From positions 210,137,494 to 210,201,493 of the forward strand of contig NC_059471.1 of the NCBI RefSeq assembly GCF_018139145.2: a DNA stretch of 64,000 nt, read 5' to 3'. This DNA comes from Gymnogyps californianus (lineage: Eukaryota; Chordata; Aves; Accipitriformes; Cathartidae). Below, in pieces: positions 12,613 to 25,439 of this stretch (the first letter of the stretch is position 1; every line of letters starts with the position of its first letter). The notes beneath the pieces are model-generated. The model worked only from the letters and a program-made list of their open reading frames with translations, was not told the DNA's origin and made no database searches. Position numbers and translations under genes: made by a program.

Positions 12613-14713
12613 TAAAGCTACAGCAGCTTTGCACATGCTGAAAGTGCTATTAGGCTGAATCATGACTTTTGTGCTTGCCTTAGGACATACTGAAATGAAC
12701 TGTGGCTTATGTTGGTAAGGGCAGAGATTTTCTCATTTCGCATCACTTATGGTTCCTTCACCTTCTATTTACATTTACTTAAATACAGTGATCAGGTGCT
12801 ACCTAGCTACACGGACAGTTAAGCATCTTAGAGTTAGAGGTCTGCAGGCCCCAAGCTTGTACCCAAAAGAAAGAAATAGCAAACTCCAGGAAGATGTTCA
12901 TCTATGTGCAGCTTCTAACATGAGTCATGTGGCTTGGAGGCACTGGAAGCGAAAATTAAATGTTTAAATATTTAGTGGTGCCACAGAATGACACTTGCAA
13001 GTAAAAATGTCTTTTTTTTTTGGCAACAAAGAATAATAATTAAAAAAAAAATTTAGCCAGCACTTCAGTGGAAATTTTCTGAAGTATTCTGCTCAAATTC
13101 CTTTGGAAACAAGGAAGGGGTTCAGCTCCTGAAAATTCCCAGTCTTTGACTTTCACAGATAATTAAATATAAAATATTTGTTTTTATTCTGGATAAAAGT
13201 AAACAAACAATGTCTTAGTCATAAAAATATTTAAAAATATTGATTCACCTTGTCCTTAACACTTCATTCAATAAAGACATTTCATAAATGAAATAGATTA
13301 TACATAGAGTGTATCGTTAATGTATTCAGGTTGTAAAATATAAACATGAAAAAAATGAGTTACCCGTGTTATAAAGCAATCATTTTCTCACAGCTTCCCA
13401 TTTGTAATACAGTTAGGCAAGCTTTGTTCAGAGTAATTTAGCAAACTGTGCCAGTGCCTGAGCTCTTTTACATTAGCTGGTACCATTGAATGGCTTCAGT
13501 GGATTTTCTTTTAATAACATTACCTATAGATCTATCTGCCTTTAAAAAACTTTGGTCATTTTTTACACAAATCTGCACATGTTCTATTAAATTTCAGACT
13601 GATAGGGGAAAAATAGTGTTTTGTTTTGGTTTTTTTCCCCCATAGACTTTGCAAAGGAAAGTTCATTGTCTCAAGATTCAATTTCATTTTTAAAAGGGGA
13701 AAAAATAAATGGGAAAGTTCATCCTAGTCACCTTCAATTTAGTTGTTTCAGATGTCAGTAATATGAGAAAACAAAATCTCATTGATAACTTGATAGGCCT
13801 CTGAAGGAGCTGGTTTCAGCCACTGGCTGTTGCACACGTGGTCATTCATTTAACTAAACATCAGCCAACATAATCTCTGGAAAGAAATCCAGAACTATAG
13901 ATTAAAACTGGATCAAAGCCCACATCACAGTTCAACCATATTTAAACCCCGGCCCTGGAGTTTGTCAAAAGTGTTGATCAAATATAGCCACCATAATTTC
14001 TTCAATAATATTATCTATCCAGATCTTCAGACAAATTCCAGTCTAAATCTGAACGCTTAATTTTTGTTAGAGAACACATATAGCAGAACCATTAAAACAT
14101 ATTGCAAGGCAGATCTGGTTGTTTATTGCATGGAATCTCTCTTCAAAAATAGCAACAAAATGGTTGAATCAATATTTTACATTGTATGTCTCCTGAAAGA
14201 TAAAATCGAAGGAAAAATTTAAAAAAGCAGCTTAATTTTTTTTTAAGTATTTTATTTTAAGACTGGTCAGTCTACAGTTTATAGGCAATACACAGTTCAG
14301 GTACTATGCAACTGAATTTTTATTTATAGACTGTTTTATGTCCTGAGATGGTTTGAAATGAGTTTGTTGCAATCTGGCACAGCCACCAAAACAAGTGCAG
14401 TATTATTAATATCTCAAAGCCTATCAAGCTTTTCATCTCCCAGAAGCCTGAATAATCTTATTCATGCTGAGTATTATCCAGCACATTAACACATTGATAT
14501 TTCCCCACAAATTGTAGCTACTGTTTTGCATCCATAAACCTGTTGGATTGTGAAATGCATTCTAATGGTATTCCACTTTCTGAGAAAGAATTAATTTTTA
14601 AAAAGAATAAAGAAAAATATTTCTAACTATTAATAAAGCCTGAGGTTGTTTTTTCTTGCTTGGTATGTGTATGTGTGTTAGCAATGTTGTAAAAAATGGT
14701 TGTGGAAAATTCT
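12613..14713. other. Unique AT-rich sequence, no gene recognised
   Basis: The stretch is strongly AT-rich, with many A and T runs. No repeat family or exon is recognised. The part from about 13370 to 13520 has low repeat content and could be conserved non-coding DNA, but nothing in the sequence proves this. Confidence 0.5.
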
Positions 14714-14993
14714 GTGGTTGTGCTGGTTTTGGCTGGGGTAGAGTTAATTTTCTTCGTAGTAGCTGGCATAGGCTGTGTTTTGGATTTGTGCTGAAAACAG
14801 TGTTGGTAACACAGAGATGTTTTCGCTGTTGCTGAGCAGTGGTTACACAGAGTCAGGGCCTTTTCTGCCTCTCACCCCACCCCACCAGCGAGCAGGCTGG
14901 GGGTGCACAAGAAGTTGGGAGGGGACACAGCCAGGACAGCTGACCCCAACTGACCAAAGGGATATTCCATACCATATGATGTCATGCTCAGCA

Positions 14994-14999
14994 TATAAA
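14994..14999 (+). promoter_or_regulatory. TATA box of solo LTR
   Basis: TATAAA lies in U3, 187 bases before the ATTAAA polyadenylation signal, the normal spacing for an LTR promoter followed by R. The equivalent box is also intact in the 10324 copy on the minus strand. Confidence 0.75.
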
Positions 15000-15180
15000 G
15001 CTGGGGGAAGAAGAAGGAAGGAGGGGACGTTGAGAGTGATGGTGTTTGTCTTCCCAAGTAACGTTTACATGTGATGGAGCCCTGCTTTCCTGGAGATGGC
15101 TGAACACCTGCCTGCCGATGGGAAGTAGTGAACGAATTTCTCGTTTTGCTTCACTTGCGTGCACGGCTTTTGGTTTGCGT

Positions 15181-15186
15181 ATTAAA
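15181..15186 (+). terminator. LTR polyadenylation signal ATTAAA
   Basis: ATTAAA is followed by a T-rich segment. The position, downstream of the TATA box and upstream of the U5 end, fits the R region of an LTR. Confidence 0.6.
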
Positions 15187-15324
15187 CTGTCTTTATCTCA
15201 ACCCATGAGTTTTCTCACTTTTACTCTTCTGATTCTCTCCCCCCTCCCACCGGGGGGAGTGAGCGAGCGAGTGAGCGGCTGCGTGGGGCTTAGTTGCTGG
15301 CTGGGGTTAAACCACGACAGTGGT

Positions 15325-18300
15325 TTATCATGTTCTTTGACCGTACCGTATATCTTGTACCACTTTAAGACTGTTAATCATGATGTACATATTCTAAAGG
15401 CATTTGCTAATCATCTGATATAAATTTGGTTGATGGATATAACAGATTGCTCTCAAACTTTGGGTCATCTTCCCTGGCAAAATGCTACATGGGTTTTCTG
15501 AAATTCCTTGGACTGTAAGAGATTAGCATGAATAATATCTACTTCCTGAAAGAGCAATTATTAAAGTCAAAGTTTTGCAGTCTGGGTCAGGAGAGAGGAA
15601 GATGTACGAGAGAAGATAACCATGAAGAACAGAATAATCTTCAAGCCACACGAAATGTATAAACACAGTTTATTATCTGATGATGAGGATAAGATGACAG
15701 AGATCAGAAACCCTGAGTTTTAAACCAAATAGCCTTAATCCTCTGAAGTTTCCAGAGGTAAGGTGAGCAGATTAGAAAAAAGTAAGCCAAAACAAGTGAA
15801 AAGGGCCAAGAAATGCTATGGGAATAGAAGTGAAGAGTTATTCTGGATAAGAGTTGGCTCAGAAATCAGAACACACTTTTTTGTCCCTTCCTCCAGAAGT
15901 GCTTTGGCAAACTACCTATCTTTGTTTCTCTTTTACTAGTTCTTGAAAAAATCTGCAGAAATTCTTAACATGAAGTCAATCATGTTGATCGTGATAGTTC
16001 TTTCTGGTTCTGGAGCCTAGAGAATAATGAAATGATCTCAGATAAAGTTAAGCAAGCTTAGATTAAGTGGGGATTGTGTAACTTTAGCTTAGTAATGTCC
16101 TGTAATTCCACAAGTGCTGAAGAATTCTGAATGAAAAACATTAATTTTAATTATTTTTATTTATTTAGGAAAATAAATGGAGAAGTTGGAAAGTTGGTCA
16201 ATCTACTGTTGGAAATGGATCTTTTTCATGAACTTTATTGGATTTTATCTGCCTTTTTACTTGGCTGCTCTATAGTTATTTATTGAATTTTATTACAGAC
16301 AAAATATACTGTTTAATAAGAGGTCAATTGTTTGAAGCTGGAAATGTTTCTTCTAGCTTCTCTGTAGGAACAATCCCTGGCTTTCCTCCTAGAGAAAAAA
16401 AATGAGATGAACTGTGATGTGGGGGCTCTGTTATTTGCTATTCCCCCCAAAGATATCTCTATATTTTATACTCACCATGTTGGAAGCATATTAGCCATTC
16501 CTCTGATGTGAATGATAACAGCTGTATCTTACTTTGCTATAATGTCTAGTGTAGTGAACCCCAAACCGAGGGACAGGGAATAAATTATTAAGAAAATCAC
16601 TCTGCAGTTTCTTCCTCATGATGTGAAGGAAGTTCTTCTTTGTGTCTATTTGCAGTATAACTTGTCTAGTTGTAAAATTAATAGATTTTCAGAATTTCTG
16701 CCACAATGAGTAGGTTCTTCACCTCCTCTACTATTTCTTCTATATTCATATAGGGCAAGTGTCTGGTAATCAGCAAGCTATTACTCCAGTTCTCCCTGCT
16801 CCTGTATTCACGGGATTTCCATATCCCATAGGAGTTCTGAATGGGCTTAAAAATTCATCTGCCTGGAAGATATAGGAGCATGACCGAGGTCTGTCATTTT
16901 CCTCTAGTTTAAAGAATAGTCTGAAATATCCGAATTATGTCTATAGCTAGTCTGTGCAACCTTGTACTCCAGTCATTGATTCCCCTGCTCCTCCTCTCTC
17001 TCTTTGCTTATATTAATAATGAACCAAATAAATTAGTTGAGGAAATGTTTGTCTCTAATCGTCAAACTAGCCTGATAGAACTTAAAATAGATGTGTTTTT
17101 TAATATCTTTCTGGAGGTTTCCATTTGAGAAAAAAAAATATTATTAATATATAATTAACCTATTCTTGCACAGGATCCTTATTTTGGATCTAAACCACTT
17201 TTAGCTATTTATCAAAGTCTAAGCTGTGTCAAATTTTAGCAATGTCTGTGTGTCTTGGGGTAAAATAGGCACCCCCTGACAGACATCAATCCCATCCTAA
17301 TAAAATTACTGAAAGAGAGTGGGAAGATTTGCCTTCTGGAGTTACCTATTTCATTCCACTGGCTAGGAAGGGACCCTAGATCGCAAAATATCTTATTCCT
17401 AGGCATAGATAAATTTTTAGCCCTCATATCTTCCATCCTAAGTACAAGACAGGCTGACATTGCAAGACTTGGCAAAAATAAACAATTGCAGCGGCCAGCG
17501 GGCAGAATTGCATTCGTCTATCCCTTGTCCTCTCTTGGACCTAGGAGATATACTCTGCTTTCTGCTTATATTTTAATACTAGTTGGTCAAGAGCTAAAAG
17601 TCTCTATACCTGAAATTGTCAACAACTGAATAAGTATTCAGGAGAATTATCAGTGCATACTTGCTTTGTATTTATATGTTCCTGTACTCTCTTTTTACTT
17701 CTGGTTGCAACTGGAAACAGGCGATTAAAGATGGACTTTTAATCTGACCCGGCATGACTGTTCATATGGCTCAAAGACTTAAATTTAGGTAGATCTAAAA
17801 GAAAGTTTCACACACAGAAACAATTCATGTGATTGTGAAATATATACATTCTGGAATTTCTACCACTTTTTCTTTCCTACCACAACTGAAAAAACTGCTA
17901 TAAAACAATATGGAGCAACTCTGCTAAGTGTGCCATCATTATAATCTTCTTTACAACCAAAGATAAGAATCCTACGGCTTCAGCTTTTTCCTACTGTCAG
18001 CCTGTTGTCACTCCTATGTTGACAATTTGAAATACATTGTTTGTTTTCTCACTCTAGGATGCCATACCATAAACTGAAACGTGTGTATTTTATGGGGACT
18101 GTCGTCTTCTTTCTTTCTCTGATCTTTTTAAAGCCTTTTTGAACAATAACTCCCTCTGAAATTGCAGATAACGAGTAACCATAGCTATTTCCCTCCTGAG
18201 GGAAGGGGAAATAGCTGCTTCCCTCCCTCTCTCTTCCATTTCTTTGTTTCCTTTCTGGTTTTATTCAAAATCGTAAATGACACCTGCATGGCTTGTATGC

Positions 18301-19210
18301 TTAGCTCCCCAGTGTTCTTTAATACCCAGTGGGCAGTTCTGCAAGTGTGATTTCTATCATTTCATTTATTTATTGCACTTACCTGGCACAAAAAAATTGA
18401 CATTTAAAAAAGGGGAAAAAAAAGACTAACAAAAATATTTCCCAAAATACTTTCAAACTGTTCTCAGGAAGAAAACAGCATAATCGTTTATTGCTCAGAA
18501 GACTGTTGAACTTACCTGAGAAAGGAAGCCAGCCTACAATTACTGTAATTGTACTATTACTCTTTTTAATTAGTATTAATAACAATAATATCAATAAGGT
18601 ATATGATTTACATTGACAAACATTCAAGAATAATAGCAACCCAAGAAAAAGTTATCTATAAAGAAAAGATCCAATGAACATTAATAATCTTTAATGATTT
18701 CTACTGAGAGGAACAGGCCAGTGTGCTTTCCTGGACTCCAAGAATGATGTCTGGGAGCTGAGGTAAGGCTGTGTGTTAACCACGTAGAGTGACCATGCAA
18801 GAGCAGTCTCTATAAATTGATGGAGAGAAGCAAAGGCAAAAAGATAGCTGCTGCTTCAGATAAGTGTTGGCATGTCTTCTCTGGGATTTCTTCCTAAGCA
18901 TTGTGATATTGGTAATATCCACTGCAATTGAATAGCCTAACATTTATAGAAATAAGCATCTATTAGTATATTATACTTTAGTAGATGTATCCTACTTCAA
19001 AACTTCATCCCAAAAATCATGTTGGTTTTGAGGGTGAAACATATATCATCTGTAAAACTGAGGTGTCTCATCTAAAAGCTAGGTGTCTCATTTTAGTAGT
19101 TTATTTATGGGGAGCTTATATAAATGGTTTAGACCACACATCTGTGGTAGGTTTCCTCTGGTCTAAACCAGACATTTAAGATGTGGTTCGGATCGAGATT
19201 CATGTGATAG
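15325..19210. other. Unique AT-rich sequence, no gene recognised
   Basis: No repeat family or exon is recognised in this 3.9-kb stretch. All frames are short. The only discrete structure noted is the palindrome at 18535-18553, listed separately. Confidence 0.5.
18535..18553. repeat. 19-bp perfect palindrome with TAATTG sites
   Basis: Arms TACAATTAC and GTAATTGTA are perfect reverse complements around a single T. Each arm contains an ATTA/TAAT homeodomain core. It could bind a dimer or extrude a short hairpin, but such palindromes also arise by chance in AT-rich DNA. Confidence 0.8.
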
Positions 19211-19271
19211 TTTCAGACATCTAAATTTAACAATCTGAATCCACAGATTTCAGACATCTAAATTTAACAAT
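19211..19271. repeat. 24-bp direct repeat, period 37
   Basis: An identical 24-base block beginning TTTCAGACATC occurs at 19211-19234 and 19248-19271. The spacer is 13 bases. Just upstream, AGGTGTCTCAT is also repeated at about 19061 and 19081, so this locality has duplicated in small steps. Confidence 0.85.
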
Positions 19272-20519
19272 ATCTGAATTTCACCCTAAAAGTAATCCCC
19301 TAACTTTTAGATATTTCAAGGTAGTTGAGATGCATCTTACCTTTTGTCTCAAAATACCATCCAGCTTATGAAAGAGTATTTGCTACATATGAGGAATGAT
19401 AATAACAGCCTGGGGTATTGATTACCTCTTCCTTTAGAAGCAAGAAAAAAGGGACACAAGACAAGGAAAAACTCAGTCTTTTGACCACAAAATCTGTTGC
19501 TTCCCTTCTGTGGCAGCCAGGGATTCTAGTTGCAGCTGCTTGCAAATCTCCAACAGAATTTTCAGGAAACAGTTCAGCTGATGTCCTTTAAATTGTTATT
19601 ATTCATGACTTTAAGAAAAGCTTTCTAAACGCTGTTGGGGTTTATAGCACAAAGATCTGGAAATTAGCACAATGAAGTAACACTTCATCTTCCTGTAAAG
19701 ACTTTGCAGAACCATTTTAGACATAAGGGGGAATAGCATGTAAAAAATAAATATTGTTACAGGTCAACACAGTAACAAGTCTGAAACAATTGACAGGAAT
19801 ATTTTGTTAGTAAAATCCTCATCTTTCTCTGTAATGTCTTCACCATCACCTCCTCCATTCCAAGAAGCTTTTTAAGCAACACAATAATTTCTGCAATAGG
19901 AGCTATCTTCAGAACCCGTCTGTTAGAAGTGAGATTCACTCTACCTCTCATATGCATTTTCCTGGATGTCCACAGAGGAAAGCTGGAAAATTAGACTAGA
20001 CTTCTAACTGTCCAATAACCAAAGCAAGAAAAGATACATTACATTATGAAGCCTGGCGTGACAGAGGGATATCTGAAAGACTAATTCAAAGAGTCTTCTT
20101 CACACACTTAAATTTCCCCCTGATCAACAAAGATAGCAGATATCTATAAAGACTGCCCAGGTGAGACACCCTTATCTCCTTGTTTACCATATGTAAAACC
20201 TAGACCTATAAAGCCTATAAGATGATTTAATTCTCATGCCTGCTGAGTAGGAAGCTGGCAACAGTTGATTAATAGGAAATATGAAGCTCAAGAGTATACT
20301 TAAAATTCAGGACATTATGTCCACTTCTGAAAGTAGCCAATACTCTGGTAAACAAAGAACTCTGATATGAAATCATCCGAAAGGGTTCAGAGGGAAGCCC
20401 TGTGCAGATGAAGCGTTGAACTCCAGTATCCTCTTCCAGAAGACAGGAAGTCATTAATTCAACAATGACGGTTTTAAATATTTTCCTCTTGTGGGGGGTG
20501 GGGAGGAGGTCAAAGCGTG
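19272..20519. other. Unique sequence, no gene recognised
   Basis: No repeat family, exon or RNA gene is recognised here. Confidence 0.5.
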
Positions 20520-20612
20520 CAGTGTCTTGCTGAAAGTCACAGAAATGACTAAGGGGAATAGTGAATTTAACCCCTGAATTATCCATTACACCATGCTCTG
20601 AAGTAAGCAAAA
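20520..20612 (-). repeat. MIR-like SINE remnant
   Basis: The order 'cttgctgaaagtcacag', then 'tttaacccctga', then 'attacaccatgctct' resembles the tRNA-derived half of MIR/CORE-type SINEs read in reverse complement. In those, a 'ttgcccaaggtcacac' block precedes a B-box-like region and the 'accatgctgc' end. Divergence is high and the call is tentative. Confidence 0.45.
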
Positions 20613-21677
20613 TTTCAATTCCTCTTTATGTTAGTCACGTAGAAGGTTCTCCAGTATGTGTCAAAGGATCAGGCCCATTTAGATATATACTCCTGTCATT
20701 AGAGCTTTAACCCTATCAATGGATGATGGCAGAGGAGGCCAAAATACGTTGGATTGAGGTTTGGGTTTGACAGCGACAGTAATTGATCTTACATTCGTAG
20801 TTGGCATTTGATTGGCTGATTAGTCAGCGCAGGTTGTAATCTTTAAGGAGTGGAAATGCCACCCCACTGAAATGCAGAATACTGAAAAGGTCAAAGAAGA
20901 GGAGAATTCCCCCTTTAATTCATGAAGAAAGAGACATTAGAGCCCAGGGAGCCCACACACATGACAAAGGTTATAATGAGAAAAGAAAATGGCAAACGGA
21001 TAATCCATTTTTGTGAAAAAGATCCTAAGGAGACTATAAAAGGGCAAATGTCCCATATTTATCCCTCTTGTGAGTGTCGCCACATGCAGAATGCAGACGA
21101 CCATCGCTAGGGGAAAAAGAAAATAAGCCACATCTGCTAAAAGGAAATATATATCCCACATATCTATATGCTTATGTAGACAGGAAACGCTGAGATGTGA
21201 TATTTTGAAACAGAAACAGACACAGTGGGAAAGATGTAATGAAAAGAAAGGTGTGTAAATTTGTTTTAAAAATTCATACATTTCCTACAGAATTCAGGAA
21301 CGAAGAGCTGTCAACTGTGCTTATGCAGCTGCAAAGATTGAGAACGAGAAGGTGATTGTGAAAGAATGCTTTTTCTAAAATGTTCCAGATAAAAAAGTTT
21401 GGACCAAGTAAAAGTTTTCTGTCTTTTTTCTTCTTAATTTCTGGAACTCTTCTTTCATATAATTTACTTATTACATTAGCAAACTTATGCATAGGCATTT
21501 ATCTACTGTACAATCATTCAGATACAGAGTATGTTGCTATCGTGCAACTTAGCTCTATATTTCTGTGTCTGGGTTAAGGTTTCTCAAAGAAGTTTGCTTC
21601 AGCCAGTAAGAAATACACAGACAAATCAAACTTCCTTCTCTGCTTTCTTCATATATACATATATATGTGGATATGGA

Positions 21678-21699
21678 TATTTGCATTTGTATGCAAATA
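21678..21699. promoter_or_regulatory. Inverted pair of POU octamer motifs
   Basis: TATTTGCAT at 21678-21686 and ATGCAAATA at 21691-21699 are perfect reverse complements separated by TTGT. Each contains the exact octamer ATTTGCAT/ATGCAAAT, the classical recognition site of Oct/POU factors. Whether it is used is not shown by sequence alone. Confidence 0.5.
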
Positions 21700-22010
21700 C
21701 ATGTGTAAGCTTTTTTATTTAGTCATCCACATTCATGCATAAACACAGACACACTTAAATAAGAGCACAGAGATATTAAAAAAAGGGAAAATAAAAGCAT
21801 CATAGAAAGAAAGACATCCTAGAATTTTCCTATTCCTTTGAGCTTTTCCCCCAAGGTAATTGCCTAGTATATATCTTCAAATATATGCTAGTTCTATGAA
21901 TAGTTGTTTCTAAAAATATTTGGACTTTTGCTGCTCAAGCTGAAATCCAACACTCTGGAACATTCTGCTTTTACATTTTTAAATTGAAAAGTCAGTTTTG
22001 TGATAACCAC

Positions 22011-22035
22011 TTCTCTCTCTCTCTCTCTCCCTCTC
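22011..22035. repeat. TC dinucleotide microsatellite
   Basis: A CT/TC run with one CC interruption, polypyrimidine on the plus strand. Confidence 0.9.
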
Positions 22036-22682
22036 AAGCTTTTTCATACAATCTTTCATTTACCTCTTTATTATTATATTCAAGCCTATAAACTCTACAC
22101 AGAAACTCTGAGCATTGAGTGGTACTAGAAGTAGTTGTAAGAGGTGCAGACAGGTCCTTGAAGAGAAGAAAAAGGTGGTAAAATAAGGCAGCATCTCCCT
22201 GCTATTCGATGGCTCTATAGTGTTATTCCTTTGCAGCTGAACCTGTTTAGGAATGCAATACATGACACAAATTGGTTCAAAGAGAAAATCTGTTTTTTCA
22301 AGAAAGTATGCAGAGCTACTGAAAACTAACATGAGCAAAAGTTTTTGATTTTTCCCATTTTGCTGTGTCTGAAGTATTAAATTTGCTTAATAGCCTGCAC
22401 TTACAGAAAGAAGAATGAACTGTTATCTAACTGTTCTAAAGAGATTTGAAATAATATTGTGCTTCCAGAGGAAAGAAAGAATTGTATCAGTTTCATAAGA
22501 AATCAAAAACAGGGAGAAATTTTTGAAGTATTTATACCACCTCTGAGGCTGTTAAGTCAGACATGCAATTTTGAAGGGTTTGTGGAATCCCTAATTTGAG
22601 AACAGATCATGACAGTGCTCAGAGACCTGAGATGAAACATCTCAACTCAGTCTTAAAAAAAGCAATTGTGTTATTTGCCAGA

Positions 22683-22704
22683 ATGTAATCAGACTAGATT
22701 ACAT
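22683..22704. repeat. Inverted repeat with GATTA cores
   Basis: ATGTAATC at 22683-22690 and GATTACAT at 22697-22704 are perfect reverse complements with a 6-base spacer. Each arm has a TAATC core of the bicoid/OTX homeodomain type. This may be chance. Confidence 0.6.
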
Positions 22705-23899
22705 ATTTAGAAGAGAAAAGTTTTGGCTGGGTTTTTCAAAATATGAATTTACAGTAGCATCAGAGGCAAAACAAAAGTAAAAACTCCAGGAGACTGAAAA
22801 TGGACAAGCAGCAGCAAAGAGCGCCTGTGATGCCGAGGAAACTGGCAGACTTTGACAATGTCCTAACGTCACATAGGACTGTTAAATCTGCAAGATGTAA
22901 ACCCACTTTCCAAAAGGCTGCAGAGACAGGCAGAAGATACCCATGAAGAAGGACGCTACATGTGTTTTATAGAATGAGAAGTCTCTGTATTCGACAGAGA
23001 GATGTTTGCAGCACTAACAGCTACTTTAGAGATATATTTCCTGGTAGGATTTGCTCAAGAGCAGCTAGACACTGTGACTGAACTATTACTTTAAATATCA
23101 GGGATGACATTTTTAATTATAAGTTTAAAATATGCCCAAGTTACTGTGATAGCTGAAGATATAGTTAAGTATATGAAAAGAAAACCTGGTCATGTGGAAC
23201 GTAGGTAAAGTTCAGATTGCATCATGGAAAGACTATTTCTACTCTGAATACTCAGAGGCAGGTATAAAAGTCAGTATGTCTTGGAAAGGCAAATTTGCAA
23301 GTGTTAGGAAATGCAAGATCTGTCTGACATTAGTGACTTAATTCAACTGCTCAGGTAAAGGAATCTAACATCACCTGAAACATCTAATGGGACAAAATAC
23401 CTTATTATGTCTACCTGGCTGGCAGATAAAACACAGGAGCTATGGCACATCCATGGTTTTTTTGAGCAACAGTCGGAGGTCAGAATCACACAGTGAGTTT
23501 TGTTGACTACCTTTACTATTTTTTGTTGCTCATAATGTGGGTTTATGCCACCTTCTGTCACCAGGTAGAAGCCTGTATTATAGACACCTCAACGTAGTTA
23601 TCTACTGAGAGGTGAATAGGTGTGAGCTAGGTGTCTAAGCACTAGCTAGTCATTTGCCTAATGATTAGCACTGAAGACCACTTAAGCGTGCCTAGGTTTT
23701 CCCAGACATTTCTGCAGGGCTAACAGATAAGACAGGATGAACAGGGCCAACTATGCACTCGTGGATTAGCAGCAGAAGTCAGCTAAGAAAACTAGGCATC
23801 TTAAATGTTAGCAGGCACTTCTGTGTGGGCTCATGAACTGCTCTTGGCTCCTCTGGTTGTACTGACTAGGGCGTGATGGGACTAGTAAACTGAGGTAGC

Positions 23900-23930
23900 A
23901 ACTTTGAAACTGCTAACTTTGAAACTGCTA
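23900..23930. repeat. 15-bp tandem duplication
   Basis: The unit AACTTTGAAACTGCT occurs twice in direct succession at 23900 and 23915. Confidence 0.85.
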
Positions 23931-25439
23931 AACTCCTAAAATATGGTTCAATACAAAGCTTACAAACAGCCTAGTTGGTATCAACCCAATGCTAAAAACA
24001 AAGGTATTACAAATGCCTGTAAGTAGATTTAATGAAACAGAAAGCATACCATGATAGGGAATTATATTTGTGAAAGCCTTTGCGGTCAAAAAGCAGAGTA
24101 TGTTTATAACAGTAAAACATCGATTCAATGGCTCCTTAGGAGGTTGCTGTTATGAGTTAATTACTACAGAAATGCAGAGCTATAGTTGAAATAGCAACTA
24201 TTGACAGCAGGAAGAAATACAAGATGAACTATGCCTGCAAGTCCTCAAATCAGAAGGAACCACCAGATCCTAAAATACCAGTAGGCAAGACTGAGTTGTA
24301 CAAAGTAGGTAACAAAACTCTTCAGGGAAATCCAAGATGTAAGAACTGAAAACACCATTTCTTGCTCTTTATTTGTCATTATGGCAAGAAAGTATATTTT
24401 GGGCATTCTGGTGATGGTCTGTGTGTGTACATATGTATATACATCCATATCTTGAAAAGTATAAGCATGTTTATTTTAATAACAATCTCTTTAGTCATTA
24501 ATATGTAGCTAAACTAGCATGTCTGTATTCTTTTTTTGAAGTTGTACTGGTCTTCTTGATTGAATGCACCGTATAGCTTTAAGCACATCTGTGCCATTAA
24601 GAGCCTGTTCCGTGTCTTTCAGCAGTTCAAAACAGGATAAGGCTGTGATTACTATTATGTCACTCTTTTTTGCTCACTGATTATTTTATTTGAAGCCTCA
24701 GATAACCCTTTAAAATTAATTCATAAAATGTTTCCATTTCTATAATCCCTAAATGGATAAGGTGACATTTTGTTAACAGCTGTATTTCTTGGTGAAAAAC
24801 ATGTTTCAGTAGAGCCCAGACTGTGCATTATAACACTATGTTTTCTAAATGTCTACAGCCTTTAAAGATGTCTCACATTTAGGTGTTTTTAGCTCTTAAT
24901 GCTATTTAAAAAGTATGCAAAGATCAAAATATCACAGAATTCATAAAATTTCATTTTGTATTAGGGAAAAGTTTAATTTCTAATATAACAAAATAGTAAC
25001 TTATCCTTGTAAGCCAGTCACTTATTTATTCTGAAACTGTTAGCTTAGAATTTCTCTTTATCACACAGCACAACATAAACATTCGCTAAGACAAAGATGT
25101 CTTTATAACATAAATTGATCTCTTCCACTGAAAAAAATGTACAGGAACTGTGTATGGAATACACAGAACTGTGTAGGAAATGTATAACTGTGTGTCCTAG
25201 AATTACATTGCTTTCATAAGCTTATTATTAACTTCATGTTTATATCCCAGCCGACAAGTCAGCAGTATACGTCAATTACAGGGCAGAACAAAACAAATCT
25301 ATGTTGCTGTACAGACTGGGAGTGCAAATTGGGTGTCATCAGAATGATGAATGAGAATATGAGAACAGAGTCCTTCTAAGGTCTGATTCCTTTGAAATGA
25401 TACAGTGACAATATATGCTCAACACTTTCCAACTGCAGA

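Larger units (their letters stand above)
14714..15324 (+). mobile_element. 601-bp solo LTR, plus orientation (ERVL-like)
   Basis: The LTR is 14719-15319, beginning TGTGCTGG and ending CCACGACA. It is flanked by GTGGT at 14714-14718 and 15320-15324, a perfect 5-bp target duplication. A TATAAA box lies at 14994-14999 and an ATTAAA polyadenylation signal at 15181-15186, giving a normal U3-R-U5 layout. It is in the opposite orientation to the copy at 10324 and has the same length. In the roughly 170-base block around the TATA box I count about eight differences between the two. Separate target duplications show two independent insertions, not one provirus. A 99-codon frame at 14775-15074 overlaps U3 and R and corresponds to the frame in the other copy. 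Confidence 0.92.
20613..25439. other. Unique AT-rich sequence with small repeats
   Basis: No gene or transposon family is recognised. It includes two short inverted repeats (21678-21699 and 22683-22704), a TC tract (22011-22035) and a 15-bp tandem duplication (23900-23930), each listed separately. A 'tatagacacctcaacg' to 'gtctaagcactagctag' stretch at 23579-23650 is rich in CTAG words but is not assigned. Confidence 0.5.

Noticed and set aside
10324..15319. A provirus bounded by the two 601-bp LTRs
   Set aside because: The LTRs are in opposite orientation, each has its own target duplication, and the interval has no gag, pol or env homology.
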